From assembly GCF_000265075.1 (NCBI RefSeq), contig NZ_AJYA01000005.1, positions 80,161 through 144,160 on the forward strand: DNA of 64,000 nucleotides, read 5' to 3'. The notes beneath the pieces are model-generated. The model had not been told where the DNA came from, did no database searches, and was given only the letters and a program-made list of their open reading frames with translations. This document shows positions 12,258 through 23,630 of this stretch, piece after piece (positions within the stretch are counted from its first letter, which is position 1; each line of letters starts with the position of its first letter). The DNA comes from Nitritalea halalkaliphila LW7 (GTDB lineage: Bacteria > Bacteroidota > Bacteroidia > Cytophagales > Cyclobacteriaceae). The position numbers were made by a program, and so were the translations under genes.

Positions 12258-12932
12258 ATGGAAGCTAAAAAGACGCCAGGAGCTGATTTAACCAAGAAGA
12301 CAGGAATGTTCCTGAATATTGGTTTGGCAGTGTCTGTTGCTCTCGTCCTTGGTGCTTTTGAGTACAAGTTCTACGATGACTTGGGCCTAAAAGACTTGGG
12401 GACTCTTACAGATGACTTCGAGGACCTCCTCGATATTCCGATCACGGATCAGCCACCCCCACCACCGCCTCCCATGGAGCAGCCTATTATCCAAGAAATT
12501 CCAGATGAAATCGAAATCGAAGATGAAATCGAGGTGAATTTCGATGTGGATATTCAGGAAGAGACCGTTATCCAAGAGGTCGTTATTTCTGAAGCTCCTC
12601 CAGTAGAGAAAGCTGACGAGATTTTCGATGTGGTGGAGTCTCCACCAATGCCTCCAGGTGGCATGGAAGGTTGGATGAAATATTTGAACTCCAACTTAAA
12701 ATACCCTACGCAAGCACGTAGAATGGGTATCGAAGGTACTGTATATGTGGTTTTCGTAGTAAACACGGATGGATCCATCCAAGACGTAGAACTTCTCCGT
12801 GGTATCGGTGGAGGTTGTGACGAGGAAGCTGTACGAGTAGTTTCTAATGCTCCGAAATGGGAGCCAGGAAAACAGCGAGGTCGTCCAGTACGTGTACGTA
12901 TGCGTCTTCCAATCAAGTTTAAACTAGGTTAA
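12258..12932 (+). CDS. TonB family energy transducer
   Basis: It is a periplasm-spanning protein that passes proton-motive energy from ExbB/ExbD to TonB-dependent outer-membrane receptors such as SusC. The 224 residues show one N-terminal membrane helix (about 17-36, FLNIGLAVSVALVLGAFEY), a Pro-rich and acidic periplasmic spacer (PPPPPPME at about 72, then Glu/Ile/Asp-rich repeats), and a C-terminal TonB domain (about 140-224, with YPTQARRMGIEGTVYVVF and CDEEAVRVVSNAPKWEPGKQ). The frame is intact. exbB and exbD are not adjacent. Two hairpins follow. Confidence 0.93.
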   Translation: MEAKKTPGADLTKKTGMFLNIGLAVSVALVLGAFEYKFYDDLGLKDLGTLTDDFEDLLDIPITDQPPPPPPPMEQPIIQEIPDEIEIEDEIEVNFDVDIQEETVIQEVVISEAPPVEKADEIFDVVESPPMPPGGMEGWMKYLNSNLKYPTQARRMGIEGTVYVVFVVNTDGSIQDVELLRGIGGGCDEEAVRVVSNAPKWEPGKQRGRPVRVRMRLPIKFKLG

Positions 12933-12948
12933 TTCCCTACATACATAT

Positions 12949-12979
12949 AAAAGGAACACTGAAGAGTGTTCCTTTTTTT
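12949..12979 (+). terminator. Rho-independent terminator after the TonB gene
   Basis: A perfect stem formed by AAAAGGAACACT and AGTGTTCCTTTT with a four-base GAAG loop is followed by a T run. It starts 17 bases after the TonB-family stop codon. Confidence 0.88.
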
Positions 12980-13032
12980 ATTCCCTCGCAGCAGCGCTTT
13001 ATTCTTCTTTTAACGACCCGCTAAAACTTTGA

Positions 13033-13067
13033 CATAAAAAAAAGAGGACAGGTCCTCTTTTTTTATG
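13033..13067. terminator. Bidirectional terminator between the TonB gene and yicC
   Basis: A near-perfect palindrome: a run of A, then AGAGGAC, then a two-base centre, then GTCCTCT and a run of T. A- and T-runs on both sides make it able to end transcription from either direction. It lies between converging genes, 38 bases from the yicC stop. Confidence 0.82.
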
Positions 13068-13104
13068 TTCATCGCCACCATAGGAGCGAGCACGATCATT
13101 TCAT

Positions 13105-13986
13105 TTAAAGAATGTTCAAGCTTTGCTCCTTGATTTTTTCCAACTCGTCCTTCATCAGAATCACATGCTTCTGCATCGCGGCATCGTTAGCCTTAGAGCC
13201 TATGGTATTGATTTCCCTTCCTATCTCCTGACTGATAAAGCCGAGCTTCTTTCCCTGGCCGTGTGTGGCTAATAAGGTCTTTTCGAAGTAATTCAAGTGT
13301 GTTTCCAAGCGAACAAGCTCTTCCGTAATGTCGATCTTCTCAAAATAATAAATGAGTTCCTGCTCAAAGCGATTTTCATCAAACTTCATATCTCCTAACC
13401 ACTCACTAACATTCGTGGAAATCCGCGAGCGTACCTTCTGCCTACGAATAGGCTCTTCCCGACGCACGCCTTCCAGCTGCTCCCGAAGCACCTGCAAACT
13501 TTCTTGGAACTTTTCCATCAAGGAAGCACCCTCATCTTCACGAAAGCCATTACACTGCCGCAGCGCCTCCTCTAATACAGGCACTAAAAGCGCCCAATCC
13601 TGCTCCTCAGAGTCCGACTTCTCCGTCAACGTATGCATCACGCCAGGCGCCTGCAAAGCAAGTTTTAAGAGCTCCTCGCTGTGCGCACCCACGGACACTG
13701 CCATAGCCGAAAACTCCTTATAAAAACGCTCGAAAAGCGCTTTGTTAAAGATCACTGGAAGCTCATCTGCTTGCTTTTTCACGAATTCCACCGCTAGCGA
13801 AACCTTACCGCGCTCCAGGTGCTGACTCACAAGCTGCCGTATATCTAACTCCTTCGCAGAAAACTGCTTGGGATACCGCATCGAAAGGTCTAAAAACTTG
13901 GAGTTTAAGGTCTTCACTTCTACATGCACAAAGGCCAGCTCATTTTCAAAGCTGGCCGTGCCAAATCCTGTCATGGATTTAATCAT
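13105..13986 (-). CDS. YicC family endoribonuclease
   Basis: It belongs to the YicC/YloC family, whose characterised members are endoribonucleases acting on RNA. The 293 residues match family length. It begins with the signature MIKSMTGFGTA, followed by VEVKTLNSKFLDLSMRYP (YicC-like N-terminal domain, about 1-155), and ends with the DUF1732 domain (LGFISQEIGREINTIGSKAND, about 210-293). The frame is intact. It follows the large propeller/barrel gene by 10 bases on the same strand and may be co-transcribed with it. Confidence 0.93.
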   Translation of the reverse strand: MIKSMTGFGTASFENELAFVHVEVKTLNSKFLDLSMRYPKQFSAKELDIRQLVSQHLERGKVSLAVEFVKKQADELPVIFNKALFERFYKEFSAMAVSVGAHSEELLKLALQAPGVMHTLTEKSDSEEQDWALLVPVLEEALRQCNGFREDEGASLMEKFQESLQVLREQLEGVRREEPIRRQKVRSRISTNVSEWLGDMKFDENRFEQELIYYFEKIDITEELVRLETHLNYFEKTLLATHGQGKKLGFISQEIGREINTIGSKANDAAMQKHVILMKDELEKIKEQSLNIL

Positions 13987-13996
13987 CTTTTTTTCT

Positions 13997-16900
13997 TTAG
14001 AAATTATACCCTAAAGTCACATAAAGCCTTAAATTCTCAGGCTGATTATTCCGTATCGGACGAGCGACATCCATCTTGACATAATAATTTAACAAGACCG
14101 TACGAATGCCCGCTCCGTAACTCTGCAACCACGGGTTATTGAAATTATTTAACGTTATCGTAAAAGGAGATGCCGGCGTACGGATCACCTCTGTATTTTG
14201 ATCATTTACACGCTCCCAAGGAGCCGCCTCATTCCATGCCGAGCCGATATCATAAAAGCCGACCATCTGGAAATTACGCAGGAAGTTGCTCGTCAAATTC
14301 CCCCGCGACAAGAAAGAGAAAATGGGTACCCGAATCTCAGAGGTGAAGGTAATGACATTATTCCCGCGAATCTCATCCAGATCATAACCACGTAAATCTA
14401 CGAATTCCGCAAACAGAATATTTGAATTCTCTACCCCTGTCGGATTACGCACTGGCGAAGGCTCATTTCGATTGGCCGGAGGCTGACTGAAACGGTTAAA
14501 AACCCAGTTATCCATCCCCCCTACTAAATACGTCTGCGGGTTATTTCCGAAGAAACTTCCCACAAAGAGCCTAGAAGCAAAGGTGATGTTCTTCACCACT
14601 TTCTGGTAGTTCCGCACATCCAAATAGAAATTCGAGAAGGATCTATCTGCAGCATTCAGGCCTTGGAAATGCGCAAACCCTGCCTTAGCCTTAAACCCTT
14701 GCTGCATATACAGCCCTAACTGCGTGGTCTTATCCACCACAAACTCCGCACGTGCACCCGCATAATTTACCATCAGGCTATTCGCATCACGGTCCGTAGC
14801 ACGTAATAAGGAATCTGGATTCAAGTTAAAGTACTGTGTGTTCGCATAAAAAGGCGCCAGCGTCAGGCGACTATGCACATTTAATGGATAAGAAACCCCT
14901 AGCTCCGCCTTGTTCAAGACATAGCGCTGAAACGTTTCTCCCTCCGATACCTGCAAAGCACTCCGGTCATAACGGAAACGGAAGTCTAATCTTCTCTTAA
15001 GGTATTCATAATCGAAAAACACATCCGAGCCCGACCTAAAGTCTAAGGCAGCCATGATGCCACCACGCACCCGATGATTATCGAGTAAATCATTCATCTC
15101 ACCATTTAGCGCGATCCCAAAGCCACGAAGAGGATCGATCACGAAGTTCGTACGGAAGCTAGATGTCATGAACTGTGGTGTAATTCTTCGTGGCCCCGTA
15201 ATACGACGCTGCAAACCCTGACGTCTGAAGTTCTCTAATAAGGCATTTCTGCCGGCCAAATTTCTCCTCGGCTCCTGCTGGAAATCCTGAAGCGCTGGAA
15301 TCGTATCGAAGGTATAATTCTCATAATCGATGCCTCCCCTACCTTCAAAACGTAGCCCCTGTGTGTCGATTCGGCCACTTCCACCTGTCCTCGGAGGAAC
15401 CGTATCCGTAGCTTCACCCAGCGTCACCTCTGGAAGGCGCTCGAAAGAAGGCGACTGCATACGTCTAAACTGATCCAAGACACCGCCCTGCTGCGCGGGT
15501 CCCTCCCCAGCTTGCGCACCAACCTGACTAGCAGCTCCCTGCTGCGCCGCCCCCTGTGTGGCTGCGGCTCGCGGAGTACCCGCACGACTCGGTGCACCGA
15601 TCAGTAGCTCTTCTAAGTTCACACCCGCAGGAGGTGTAGTGGCCGCTCTTCGTGTCGTATCTGACGCGATGCTCTCTCGCTCCGTTCTCCTCAGCGCCTG
15701 CGACTCTCCTTCCATCGTTTCTTCTGTGGAAGCTTCCTCCACCGTAATACTCTCCACTTGCTCAGCGATGACTGCTAACTCCTCCTGAATACGCGTTATT
15801 AGCTCTTCTGTCTGCTCCTCCTCCTCAGCCTCCAGCACCGATTCCGTTTCTACCTGCTCCTCTTCGGATTCCTCCGTCACAAGCTCCGAAACAGCTGTTT
15901 CCGTCGCCGATTCTACAGCAGCGCGCTCTGGAAGTACGATCAGCTCCGTCTCAGAAACTTCCTCTTCCTCCTGCGCACGGCTTGTCCTACGCTGAGAACC
16001 CGCCGCCTCCGCAGCATTCATCCGCTCGTTTAACTGTTTGGCTTGCGCCAATTGCATCCGAGGTGTAGAAGGTGTAAACTGATCCGCATTCGAATAAGCT
16101 CATACACCAGGCGGGCCTTATTGCCGTCCCGAACGGCATACGCCACCCGGTTCAACTGGGAAGAATAATCAAACACTTCTATACTTTTATTTAGTGCAGA
16201 CACCTGACTGCTAACCGCAGAAGCTACCGACATACGGTTTAAATTCGTGATGCCACTCTGATCACTCAAATACAAAATGTTATCCGAATTCAAACGCATC
16301 GGGCGCACATTCCGATAATTCACATTCGTCAAACGCTCGAAAGTCACTACAGAATCTACATCCGCCTTCCAGAGGTTAAAATAACCGGGCAACTTATTCG
16401 CATCCGGCGTACGGGTCAGCACAGAATCCGGCAGATCCACCTGATTCGAAGAAAAAATAATCGTGCTGTCGTTTAGCCACATGGGCGTTAAATTATCGAA
16501 CACATCATTCGTCACCCTTCTCCCCTGTCCGCGTGCATTCAAGGTATAAATATCCGATTTCCCCGCAGAAATGACCGACATGACGATGTTTCTGCCGGAG
16601 GCATTGTAATCCATGTGCGTGATCTGCGTGATGTTTCGCAAGTAAATCTTGTCATTCGAAGAACCATCTATGGCGCGCTGCCGCAGCGTAGTTACCCCAC
16701 CCCGGAAAGTGGCAATGGCTAAATTCAAGGTATCCCTCCAGGCAATCACCGGCGAGGTCGTATTGACAGGCTGATCCTTACTCACTGATCCCCCCGTGTA
16801 TAAAGTCGTCTCGCGCTCTGTCGCCAACTCCCGCACTTGCACCCGATAGCGCCCCCCATTGTTAATCACATATGCTAAATGCTTGCTGTCTGGGCTAAAC

Positions 16901-17814
16901 TTGATATCGGTAATGGCCCCATACTGCCGATCAGACGTCTCGGCTATAACAGCACTCTCTTTCACCGCCTTAAAAACATCGAAAACAGGTTTATTCACGC
17001 TCGTATAAAACGTCTGCCACTGCGTCATCACGTTTTTATAATCCATCCCGATCGTGTTCGCGATACTCGCTTCCTCGTTTCGATTGATACGGCTTAAATT
17101 TAATATCGAACTGATGTACCGCTTGCCATAGCGCTCCCCGATAAAGTTCCAGATCGACTGCCCCACTAATGCAGCCTCACGCTCTTTTAACTTGTATAGA
17201 CGTACCTTCTGCCCCTCACGCTTAAAATAATGCCGGATATAATCGTCCATCTCCCTGCTCCAGCCATGCGCTAAATACATCGCCGCACCATCCACATACC
17301 AGTCCGGAAAACGATTCACTAAATTCGACTGGAAGGCATCCACGATCGAAGAACCATATAGCATCTCCTCGATAATCACCTTCGAGGTCACATAAATCAA
17401 ATCTCGCTTAAAATCTTCCCAGTTGCCTGGAAACGCCACCTCTCCCAGCAGACGGCTAAAAAAAGTCTGCCCATCTATCGTATACTCGTCTTTGTTCAGG
17501 TTTAAATTACTCTGTAAAATTTCCTCCGGAGAATTATAAATAAAAATTTTAGGCTTGGTATAGGCCACATAACCGATAGACTGCGTCAGGCGATCAAATT
17601 CTGACTCTAAAAAATCAATGGCCATCCGGGCATTATTCATCCCCTGATCGTAATAGTACACCTCAAAGTTATTACTGCTGTAGTAAAACCACTGCAGCTC
17701 CTTATGCTGTACCCTGTTTTTCCCGAACCGTTCTCGGTCAAAACGCTGCGCCCATCCCACCGATGCCTGGAGGATAAACACCATCGTTAGGAGTACAAAA
17801 TATGTATTTTTCAT
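13997..17814 (-). CDS. Beta-propeller and BamA-like outer-membrane barrel protein (one frameshift)
   Basis: One frame break near 16099 (one G lost in GAGGCT) splits what is otherwise a 1272-residue protein. The N-terminus is a signal peptide. Residues about 25-270 resemble a degenerate gluzincin metallopeptidase: the helix and the RFPDWYVDGAAMYLAHGW segment are present, but no HExxH is visible. Residues about 285-570 are WD40/TolB-like propeller repeats (ITDIKFSPDSKHLAYVI). A low-complexity, Glu/Ser/Thr-rich then Gln/Ala-rich spacer follows (about 590-780). The last about 430 residues are a surface-antigen (BamA-type) barrel ending in LRLYVTLGYNF with a terminal Phe. It probably sits in the outer membrane. 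The substrate or role is unknown. Confidence 0.82.
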
Positions 17815-17834
17815 GTTGAGTTTAGCTATAGCCT

Positions 17835-18886
17835 CTAAATATACTTAAAAAAACGATTGATGTTTACTTCTTTTGGCACTTCCTTCCCCTCCAGCATAAA
17901 ATCCATCAACACCTCACTGAAATAAGGCGCCAGAGACACTCCCTTAGCGCCCAATCCATTCAGGATATAAACGCCAGAAGATTCGGGATGTTTACCCAAA
18001 ATCGGTTTTCTATCTTTCGTCGCCGGACGTAAGCCATAGCGATGCGCGAGCAGCTCATCCACAGGCCCTTGGACCAGTTTCTCCAGCTTCTCCAGCAGCT
18101 CCTTTTTCGCCCGTTCCGTCGGCCCCTCATCCAGGTCGAAATGCGTATAGGTACTGCCCACACGCACGCGATCCTCCCCGAGGGAAATACGAAAAACACC
18201 CCTATTCACGATGTAGGGTAATGTAGGCTGCTGGCGCAAATCCAAAATCTCCCCTTTCACAGGGGCAAAGCCCGGAACCGCATAGCGACTCGCCTGATGC
18301 GCACCCAGTCCGGTGCAGAGCACCAATCCCCGCGCTTTCACCCCTTCATACCATACAGATCCAGCCTCCTCCCGCACCTGATCGAGCTGAAAGGCGCTTT
18401 GGCGCAGAGCGCCAAAAGATGCAAAATAGGCCGCCGCAGCATCTAAAAAAAGGGGAATGTCCACATAACCAGAGCGCTGTAAAGACACCCCACCGTACGG
18501 ATCTCCCAGTGCCTGATCCCGAGAATGCTGATGCACCCGCCGAATGTAGGGCGCATAATGGGGCTCCGCAGATTTACCCATCCACTCATTCTGCTCCTCC
18601 AAGCTCCAGAAGGGCCTGTAAATCTCCACAGGATGCAGGAAGTCCGCACCAAAATCTTGGGCACAAGCCCCATAAAATGCCTCTAAATCACCGAATAAAG
18701 CGTCTGCCAACCACGTTTTCACCATCTGACGGCCCGTGATCGGATTATAGAGCCCCGCCGCGATACGACTGCTGCGGTTTTCCTCCGGACTATCGTAAAT
18801 GAGGACAGAATAGCCCCTTTCATCAACTTATACCCCAACACCGAGCCTGCCAGGCCCTGCCCCACTAATAAAAAGTCCACTTCCAT
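17835..18886 (-). CDS. FAD-dependent oxidoreductase (DAO family; one frameshift)
   Basis: This is a D-amino-acid-oxidase-type flavoprotein of about 350 residues. ATG at 18886 starts MEVDFLLVGQGLAGSVLGYKL, which holds the dinucleotide-binding GxGxxG-like motif. The frame is then lost near 18815 in a G4 run that should be G5. It resumes with YSVLIYDSPEENRSSRIAAG and NPITGRQMVKTW. The C-terminal part has the usual RYGLRPATKDRKPILGKH segment and a second FAD-contacting GLGAKGVSLAPYF. The substrate cannot be told. The gene is divergent from the metallo-beta-lactamase-fold gene, with 56 bases between starts. Confidence 0.85.
18398..18416. repeat. Inverted repeat TTTGGCGC-AGA-GCGCCAAA (variant)
   Basis: A perfect 8+3+8 inverted repeat inside the FAD oxidoreductase gene. 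It shares the TTTGGC/GCCAAA ends of the TTGGCC palindrome family seen elsewhere in the window but has GC in place of CC next to the centre. Confidence 0.6.
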
Positions 18887-18910
18887 ACCCAAAATTACAG
18901 CCTTTATTTT

Positions 18911-18918
18911 TAATTTTG
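18911..18918 (+). promoter_or_regulatory. Bacteroidota-type -7 box upstream of the MBL-fold gene
   Basis: TAATTTTG matches TAnnTTTG and lies 25 bases before the ATG at 18943, in the short divergent spacer. No convincing -33 box is seen. Confidence 0.4.
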
Positions 18919-18942
18919 ATGCCTTTAACAAGAGATTCCCCT

Positions 18943-19590
18943 ATGCTGACGATAAAAAAATTCACCTTTAACGCCTTCCAAGAAAATACCTACCTCGTTT
19001 ACGATGAGACAGGAGAAACGCTTATCATCGACCCGGGATGCTACGAAAAACGCGAACGGGAGCAGCTGGCCTCCTACATCGAGCAGCATAACCTTAAACC
19101 GACCCGTCTGCTAAACACCCACTGCCACATCGACCATGTGCTCGGAAATGCTTGGGTGATGGCACAGTATGGCCTTGGGCTGGCGATTCATGAAGCGGAA
19201 GTGCCCGTCTTAAAGTCAGTAGAAAGCTATGCGGCCAACTATGGCTTCCCGGCCTTTGCGCCCAGCAGCGCTACGGAATTCCTAAGGCCTGGAACAGATG
19301 TGGCCATAGGAAATACCCGCTTAGAAGTGCTTTTCGTCCCTGGCCATGCCCCTGGACATGTGGTCTTTTACCATCCAGAAACCAGCCAGCTAATCGCAGG
19401 AGACACCCTTTTCCAAGGAAGCATCGGCAGAACTGACCTTCCAGGGGGAGACCATGAAACCCTGCTACGCTCCATCCGCCAAGAGCTTTTCCGCCTGGCT
19501 GACGACACGGTAGTGTACTGCGGCCATGGACCTGAAACTCGCATCGGTTTCGAAAAAATCCATAATCCTTTCGTAGGAGAACATACCTAA
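18943..19590 (+). CDS. MBL-fold hydrolase (glyoxalase II-like)
   Basis: A cytoplasmic metallo-beta-lactamase-fold hydrolase of 215 residues. The metal ligands are visible: THCHIDHV (HxHxDH), GHAPGHVV, GDTLFQGSIGRTD and the terminal CGHGPETRIG. This order is typical of hydroxyacylglutathione hydrolase-like and related thioester hydrolases, but it lacks the C-terminal substrate domain of true glyoxalase II. I chose ATG 18943 (MLTIKKFTFNAFQENTY), where family homology begins. An upstream ATG at 18916 would overlap the promoter box. pssA follows after 24 bases. Confidence 0.92.
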   Translation: MLTIKKFTFNAFQENTYLVYDETGETLIIDPGCYEKREREQLASYIEQHNLKPTRLLNTHCHIDHVLGNAWVMAQYGLGLAIHEAEVPVLKSVESYAANYGFPAFAPSSATEFLRPGTDVAIGNTRLEVLFVPGHAPGHVVFYHPETSQLIAGDTLFQGSIGRTDLPGGDHETLLRSIRQELFRLADDTVVYCGHGPETRIGFEKIHNPFVGEHT

Positions 19591-19614
19591 ACCCCTGGCC
19601 CTAAACCCGTTACC

Positions 19615-20322
19615 ATGTCCATCAAACGCCATATTCCCAATACCGTCACCGCGCTCAACCTGCTCACCGGCATCATCGGCATCCTAACCGTGGCGGGAGG
19701 AAACTATCGTTCCGGGCTTTATTTTATTCTGATCGCAGCGGTTTTTGATTTCTTAGATGGTTTTCTGGCGCGAATCCTGGGGGTGCATAGCGAAATCGGC
19801 AAGCAGCTGGACTCCCTGGCGGATATGGTGACCTTCGGCGTGCTACCGGCCTTGATCCTGCAGCAGTTTTTAGCGGCGAGCTGGCCGGAAGGTGGCTACT
19901 GGACCTACATCCCATTCTTGATCGGAATTTTTTCGGCCTTCCGCCTCGCGAAATTCAATATCGATACGCGCCAAAGTGACCAGTTTATCGGCCTTCCCAC
20001 ACCGGCGAATGCCCTCTTTATGGCGAGCTGGCCTTTTTTAGTAGCCGCCAGCCCGGAAACCCTGGCCGAGGTGCTGGGACATCCCTTCCTATTAATCGGC
20101 ATCGCCCTGCTGTTTTCCTACCTCTTGGTGGCTGAAATCCCCCTTATCGCCCTAAAATTTAAAGACTTCGGCTGGCGCCAAAACGCTTTTCGCTATGCCA
20201 TCATCGCGCTGAGCATCCCTGCCCTCCTCATCGGACAGGCCGCAGGTTTCCCTTTTATAATTTTATCGTATATTGGCCTGTCAGTAGCAGCGAATTTACG
20301 TCATGAAAGGAAGCAGGGATAG
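19615..20322 (+). CDS. pssA: CDP-diacylglycerol--serine O-phosphatidyltransferase
   Basis: This membrane enzyme makes phosphatidylserine, the precursor of phosphatidylethanolamine, from CDP-diacylglycerol and serine. The CDP-alcohol phosphatidyltransferase signature D-x2-D-G-x2-A-R-x8-G-x3-D-x3-D is complete at residues about 43-69 (DFLDGFLAR, then GKQLDSLAD). The start MSIKRHIPNTVTALNLLTG is typical of the bacterial type II enzyme, and 235 residues with six or more hydrophobic segments fits. Its end overlaps porU by 20 bases. Confidence 0.94.
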   Translation: MSIKRHIPNTVTALNLLTGIIGILTVAGGNYRSGLYFILIAAVFDFLDGFLARILGVHSEIGKQLDSLADMVTFGVLPALILQQFLAASWPEGGYWTYIPFLIGIFSAFRLAKFNIDTRQSDQFIGLPTPANALFMASWPFLVAASPETLAEVLGHPFLLIGIALLFSYLLVAEIPLIALKFKDFGWRQNAFRYAIIALSIPALLIGQAAGFPFIILSYIGLSVAANLRHERKQG

Positions 20323-23300
20323 GAAAAATACAAGCAGCATAGCGCCAAGCGTGCTGTTTTTCTGCGCCTTGCTGTTGGCCCTCAGCCTCGGCCTCCTCCC
20401 CCTCTACACCCTAAAAGCCCAAAACATCTTCCGCTTTCCCGTCACTGAAACCGGCGTGATCGCCATTCCCGGTGAACAGCTGCGCAGCCTGGGGTTCCAG
20501 CCCGACCGGGTCCGCGTCATGGGGCGGGGCGGTATGCTACCGCAAAAGCTGGACAGCGCCCAACAGTTTACGCTGCCCGAAAGCCCTAGCTATTGGGAGG
20601 CAGACACCCTTTTTGCTCTGGTGGAAGGACCTCACCTTTGGCAAAGCAGCCCTGACGGCACCCTACATTATCAGCACCACCTCTACAGCGACACCGTCTT
20701 TTATGAATTACGCCCCGGAATTCCACAGTACCGCCTGCAAGTGGAAAATGCCGCTCTGATGTCCGATGAGCCGAGCAAGGACACCGATGAAAGCCCCCGC
20801 TTTTGGCGCCAGCTGCAGACCCTGAAAGAGGAGCGGTTCAACTTGCTCTCCTCGGGGAGAAGTTGGTACAGCAATGCCATTTTCACGGGCAACCGCTACC
20901 TCTGGAATCGGGAAACTACAGGCGCTGCGCACTCCTCCGCCACGGGGCGCTACCTGCTACAGGCCCGCTGGATGGGCGCTGCCTTAAGCCCTTTGAGCAT
21001 CGAGGTCAGCAGCGACGTAGGCCCCGTGGGCAGTGGCCAAATCCCCGCCATCGTCAGCAGTCCTTTCGGCGTGCAGGGGCGGGAGCGGATGGAAAACTGG
21101 GTGTTCACCGCCGCTGCTCCCCCGGCAGAGCTTCGGCTACAGCCACAGAGCGGACACCCGAATGCCGCACTTTATGTGGATCACCTTGGGCTTTTCCAGG
21201 AGGTGCGCTTAGAGGCAGAGCTGGAGGGACAGCTTTTTCCTGTGGACCAGCAGCGACCCGTAGGAGGCCCCCTCCCCGTAGGAATGCGGCTTTGGGTGCA
21301 GGATTTCCGTGGGCACTGGCAGGTCTTCGGCGAGAATTTCAGCGCAGCAGCGCTGCAAAAGGCTTTTTTGCAAGCAGCAGGCCGCGCCCGGCCTTTGCCC
21401 GAAGGGCGTAGACTTCCCGCAGCTCCTGACCTGCTACAGGGCCGACCCTCTCTGATCATCGTAACAGCAAGCCGCTTCCGTGCTTCTGCGGAAAGGCTGG
21501 CTCAGTTTCGGAGAAGCGAAGGCCATCAGGTGCAGGTCATCAGTCCGGAGGAGGTGTATGAGGCCCTGCATGGCGGGACACGGGACATTACTGCGCTGCG
21601 CAACTACCTCGCGCATCATTTTCAGGCGGGCCACCTCGCTCATGTGCTCTTTTTTGGGAAAGGCACCTTTGACTATAAAAATCGCTTAGGCGGGTTTCCA
21701 AATACAGTCCCTACCTATACCTCTCGAAATAGTCTGGAGCCGCTAGCCACCTATAGCTCTGATGACTTTTTTGCGCTTTTGGCCCCAGGCCAAGGGGAAT
21801 GGGCGGAGGGGGATGCAGCTGAGGCCGAACCTCTGCAAATCGGGGTGGGTCGCCTGCCTGTCATCAGCCCAGCGGAAGCAGAAACCGTGGTGGATAAATT
21901 AATCGCCTACAGCCATGCCGCGCCTGAAGGAGCCTGGCGCAAGCAGATGGCCTTTCTCGTGGACGATGGCGATAACAATATCCACCTTCAGGATGCAGAG
22001 CAACACAGCCGCTTTTTAGAGGAGCAGTATCCGGGCTTGGTGCAAGACAAGATTTACCTCGACCGCTTTCCTTTAGAGCGTAGGGCGGGGGGACGTGCCC
22101 GCAGTCCGGAGGCCAGCGCGCCCTCCTGCAGCGCTGGGAGGAAGGCATGCTCTTGCTAAATTTCATCGGCCATGGAAATGAGAGCACCCTGACTGAGGAA
22201 GAAGTTTTTACGGTAAATGATTTACCTCGACTACCTGCAGGAGCGCCGCTACCGATCGTGGTGACAGCACCTGTGCTTTTGGTCGAATGGACAGCCCATT
22301 TTTACGCTCCGGCGCGGAGCAGCTGCTGCTTCTACCGGGCCGGGGTGCGGTGGCACTGCTGAGCACGGGAAGGCCAGTGTTTAGCAGTGTGAACTTCACG
22401 CTGAACGATGCCTTTATGCGCAGTGCCTTCTCTCGGGATGCCAGTGGGCGACCTCGAGAGCTGGGGGACATCTACAGGTCCACGAAAAACCAAAGTCATA
22501 GTGGTGTTTTAAACCGGAACTTCAGCTTGATCGGCGACCCAAGTATGCGCATCGGCTTGCCCGATTACGACCTGGTGGTCGAGGAGCTCACCGATCCGGA
22601 GGGGGCGGCACTGGACACGCTGCGGGCCTTCCAGCGCTTTCATTTGCGCGGCAGCGTACAGGATCCGCTCACGGCGGCTACCCTAAGCCTGCGCAGTGGG
22701 GAAGTGGAGGTTAGCTTATTCGACAAGCCCAGCACGGTGCGTACCCTCGGGCAGACCAGCAGTGCCACCTCCTTTACGGAAGACTTGAACCGCCTATTTC
22801 GTGTGGCGGCACCCCTCGCAGATGGGCGCTGGGAAGTGATGGGCATGATGCCCCTGCAGATGGATTACCGAGATGGCTTCGGGCGTTTTCGCCTGTTCGC
22901 GCAGCTGGACGCGGGCAGCAGCGCTTGGGGTACCGCACGTCCCATCGTAGGCGGCAGTTTAGCCCTTCCAGAGGACAGAGACCCTCCACAGATCACCCTG
23001 GAAATTCAGGCAGAAGCGGATAGTAGGGGACAGTTCGGCCTCGGTCAGCTCCCGTATCGTCTGCATTTTCGGGATAGTAGTGGCATCAACAGTAGCCCGC
23101 TTCAGGTAGGGCAGGACCTGCTGCTGCAGCTAAATGATGGGGAGGAAGAGGTGCTTAATGCCCGTTTTCGCGCCATCGGTGGGGATATGCGGCAGGGGGA
23201 GCTGCAGGGAATGCTCCGTGGCCTGGTCGAAGGAGAAAACCGCCTGCGCATCGAGGCTTGGGACATCGTCGGTAATAAAGGCGTGCTGGATACCAGTATT

Positions 23301-23630
23301 TTCGTTCGGGACATTCGGGAGTTTCGGATCCTCTCCGAGCGGCTCTACCCGAATCCGGGAGGTGGGCTGCGCCAAATAGATTTGCAGCATAATCGGCCAG
23401 GCGAAAACCTTGTGGGGACATTTCGGGTTTTTACCCTTACGGGTCAAATACTACTCGAAAAAGAATTACGTTATCCTTTGGCTGATGCGCAACTTCAAAG
23501 TATTCCATTGAATTTTTTAGAGCAGAAGGGGCGAATAAATGCAAAAGGAACTTATATTTACAAGATAGAGCTCCGTTCAGAAAAGGATGGAACCTCTGAT
23601 CAAAGAAGTGGAAAACTGATTATCGAATGA
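20303..23630 (+). CDS. porU: Type IX secretion system sortase PorU (two frameshifts)
   Basis: PorU is the C25-family cysteine peptidase at the cell surface that cleaves the C-terminal sorting domain from T9SS cargo. Breaks near 22113 (GCC[C]AG) and 22269 (GCA[A]CC) each need one added base; the product is then 1109 residues, within PorU range. The catalytic His is in NFIGHGNES (codon at 22171). The catalytic Cys is in VVTATCAFGRMDSPF (codon at 22272), which appears only after the second correction. A signal peptide is at residues about 15-40. The gingipain fold spans about 400-790. The last about 85 residues (YPNPGGGLRQIDL, ending GKLIIE) form a Por-secretion-type C-terminal domain. The stop overlaps the porV ATG as ATGA. 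Confidence 0.93.
21779..21793. repeat. Inverted repeat TTGGCC-CCA-GGCCAA
   Basis: A perfect 6+3+6 inverted repeat inside porU, read there as Leu-Ala-Pro-Gly-Gln. It is one of six perfect copies of the same motif in this window. Confidence 0.8.
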
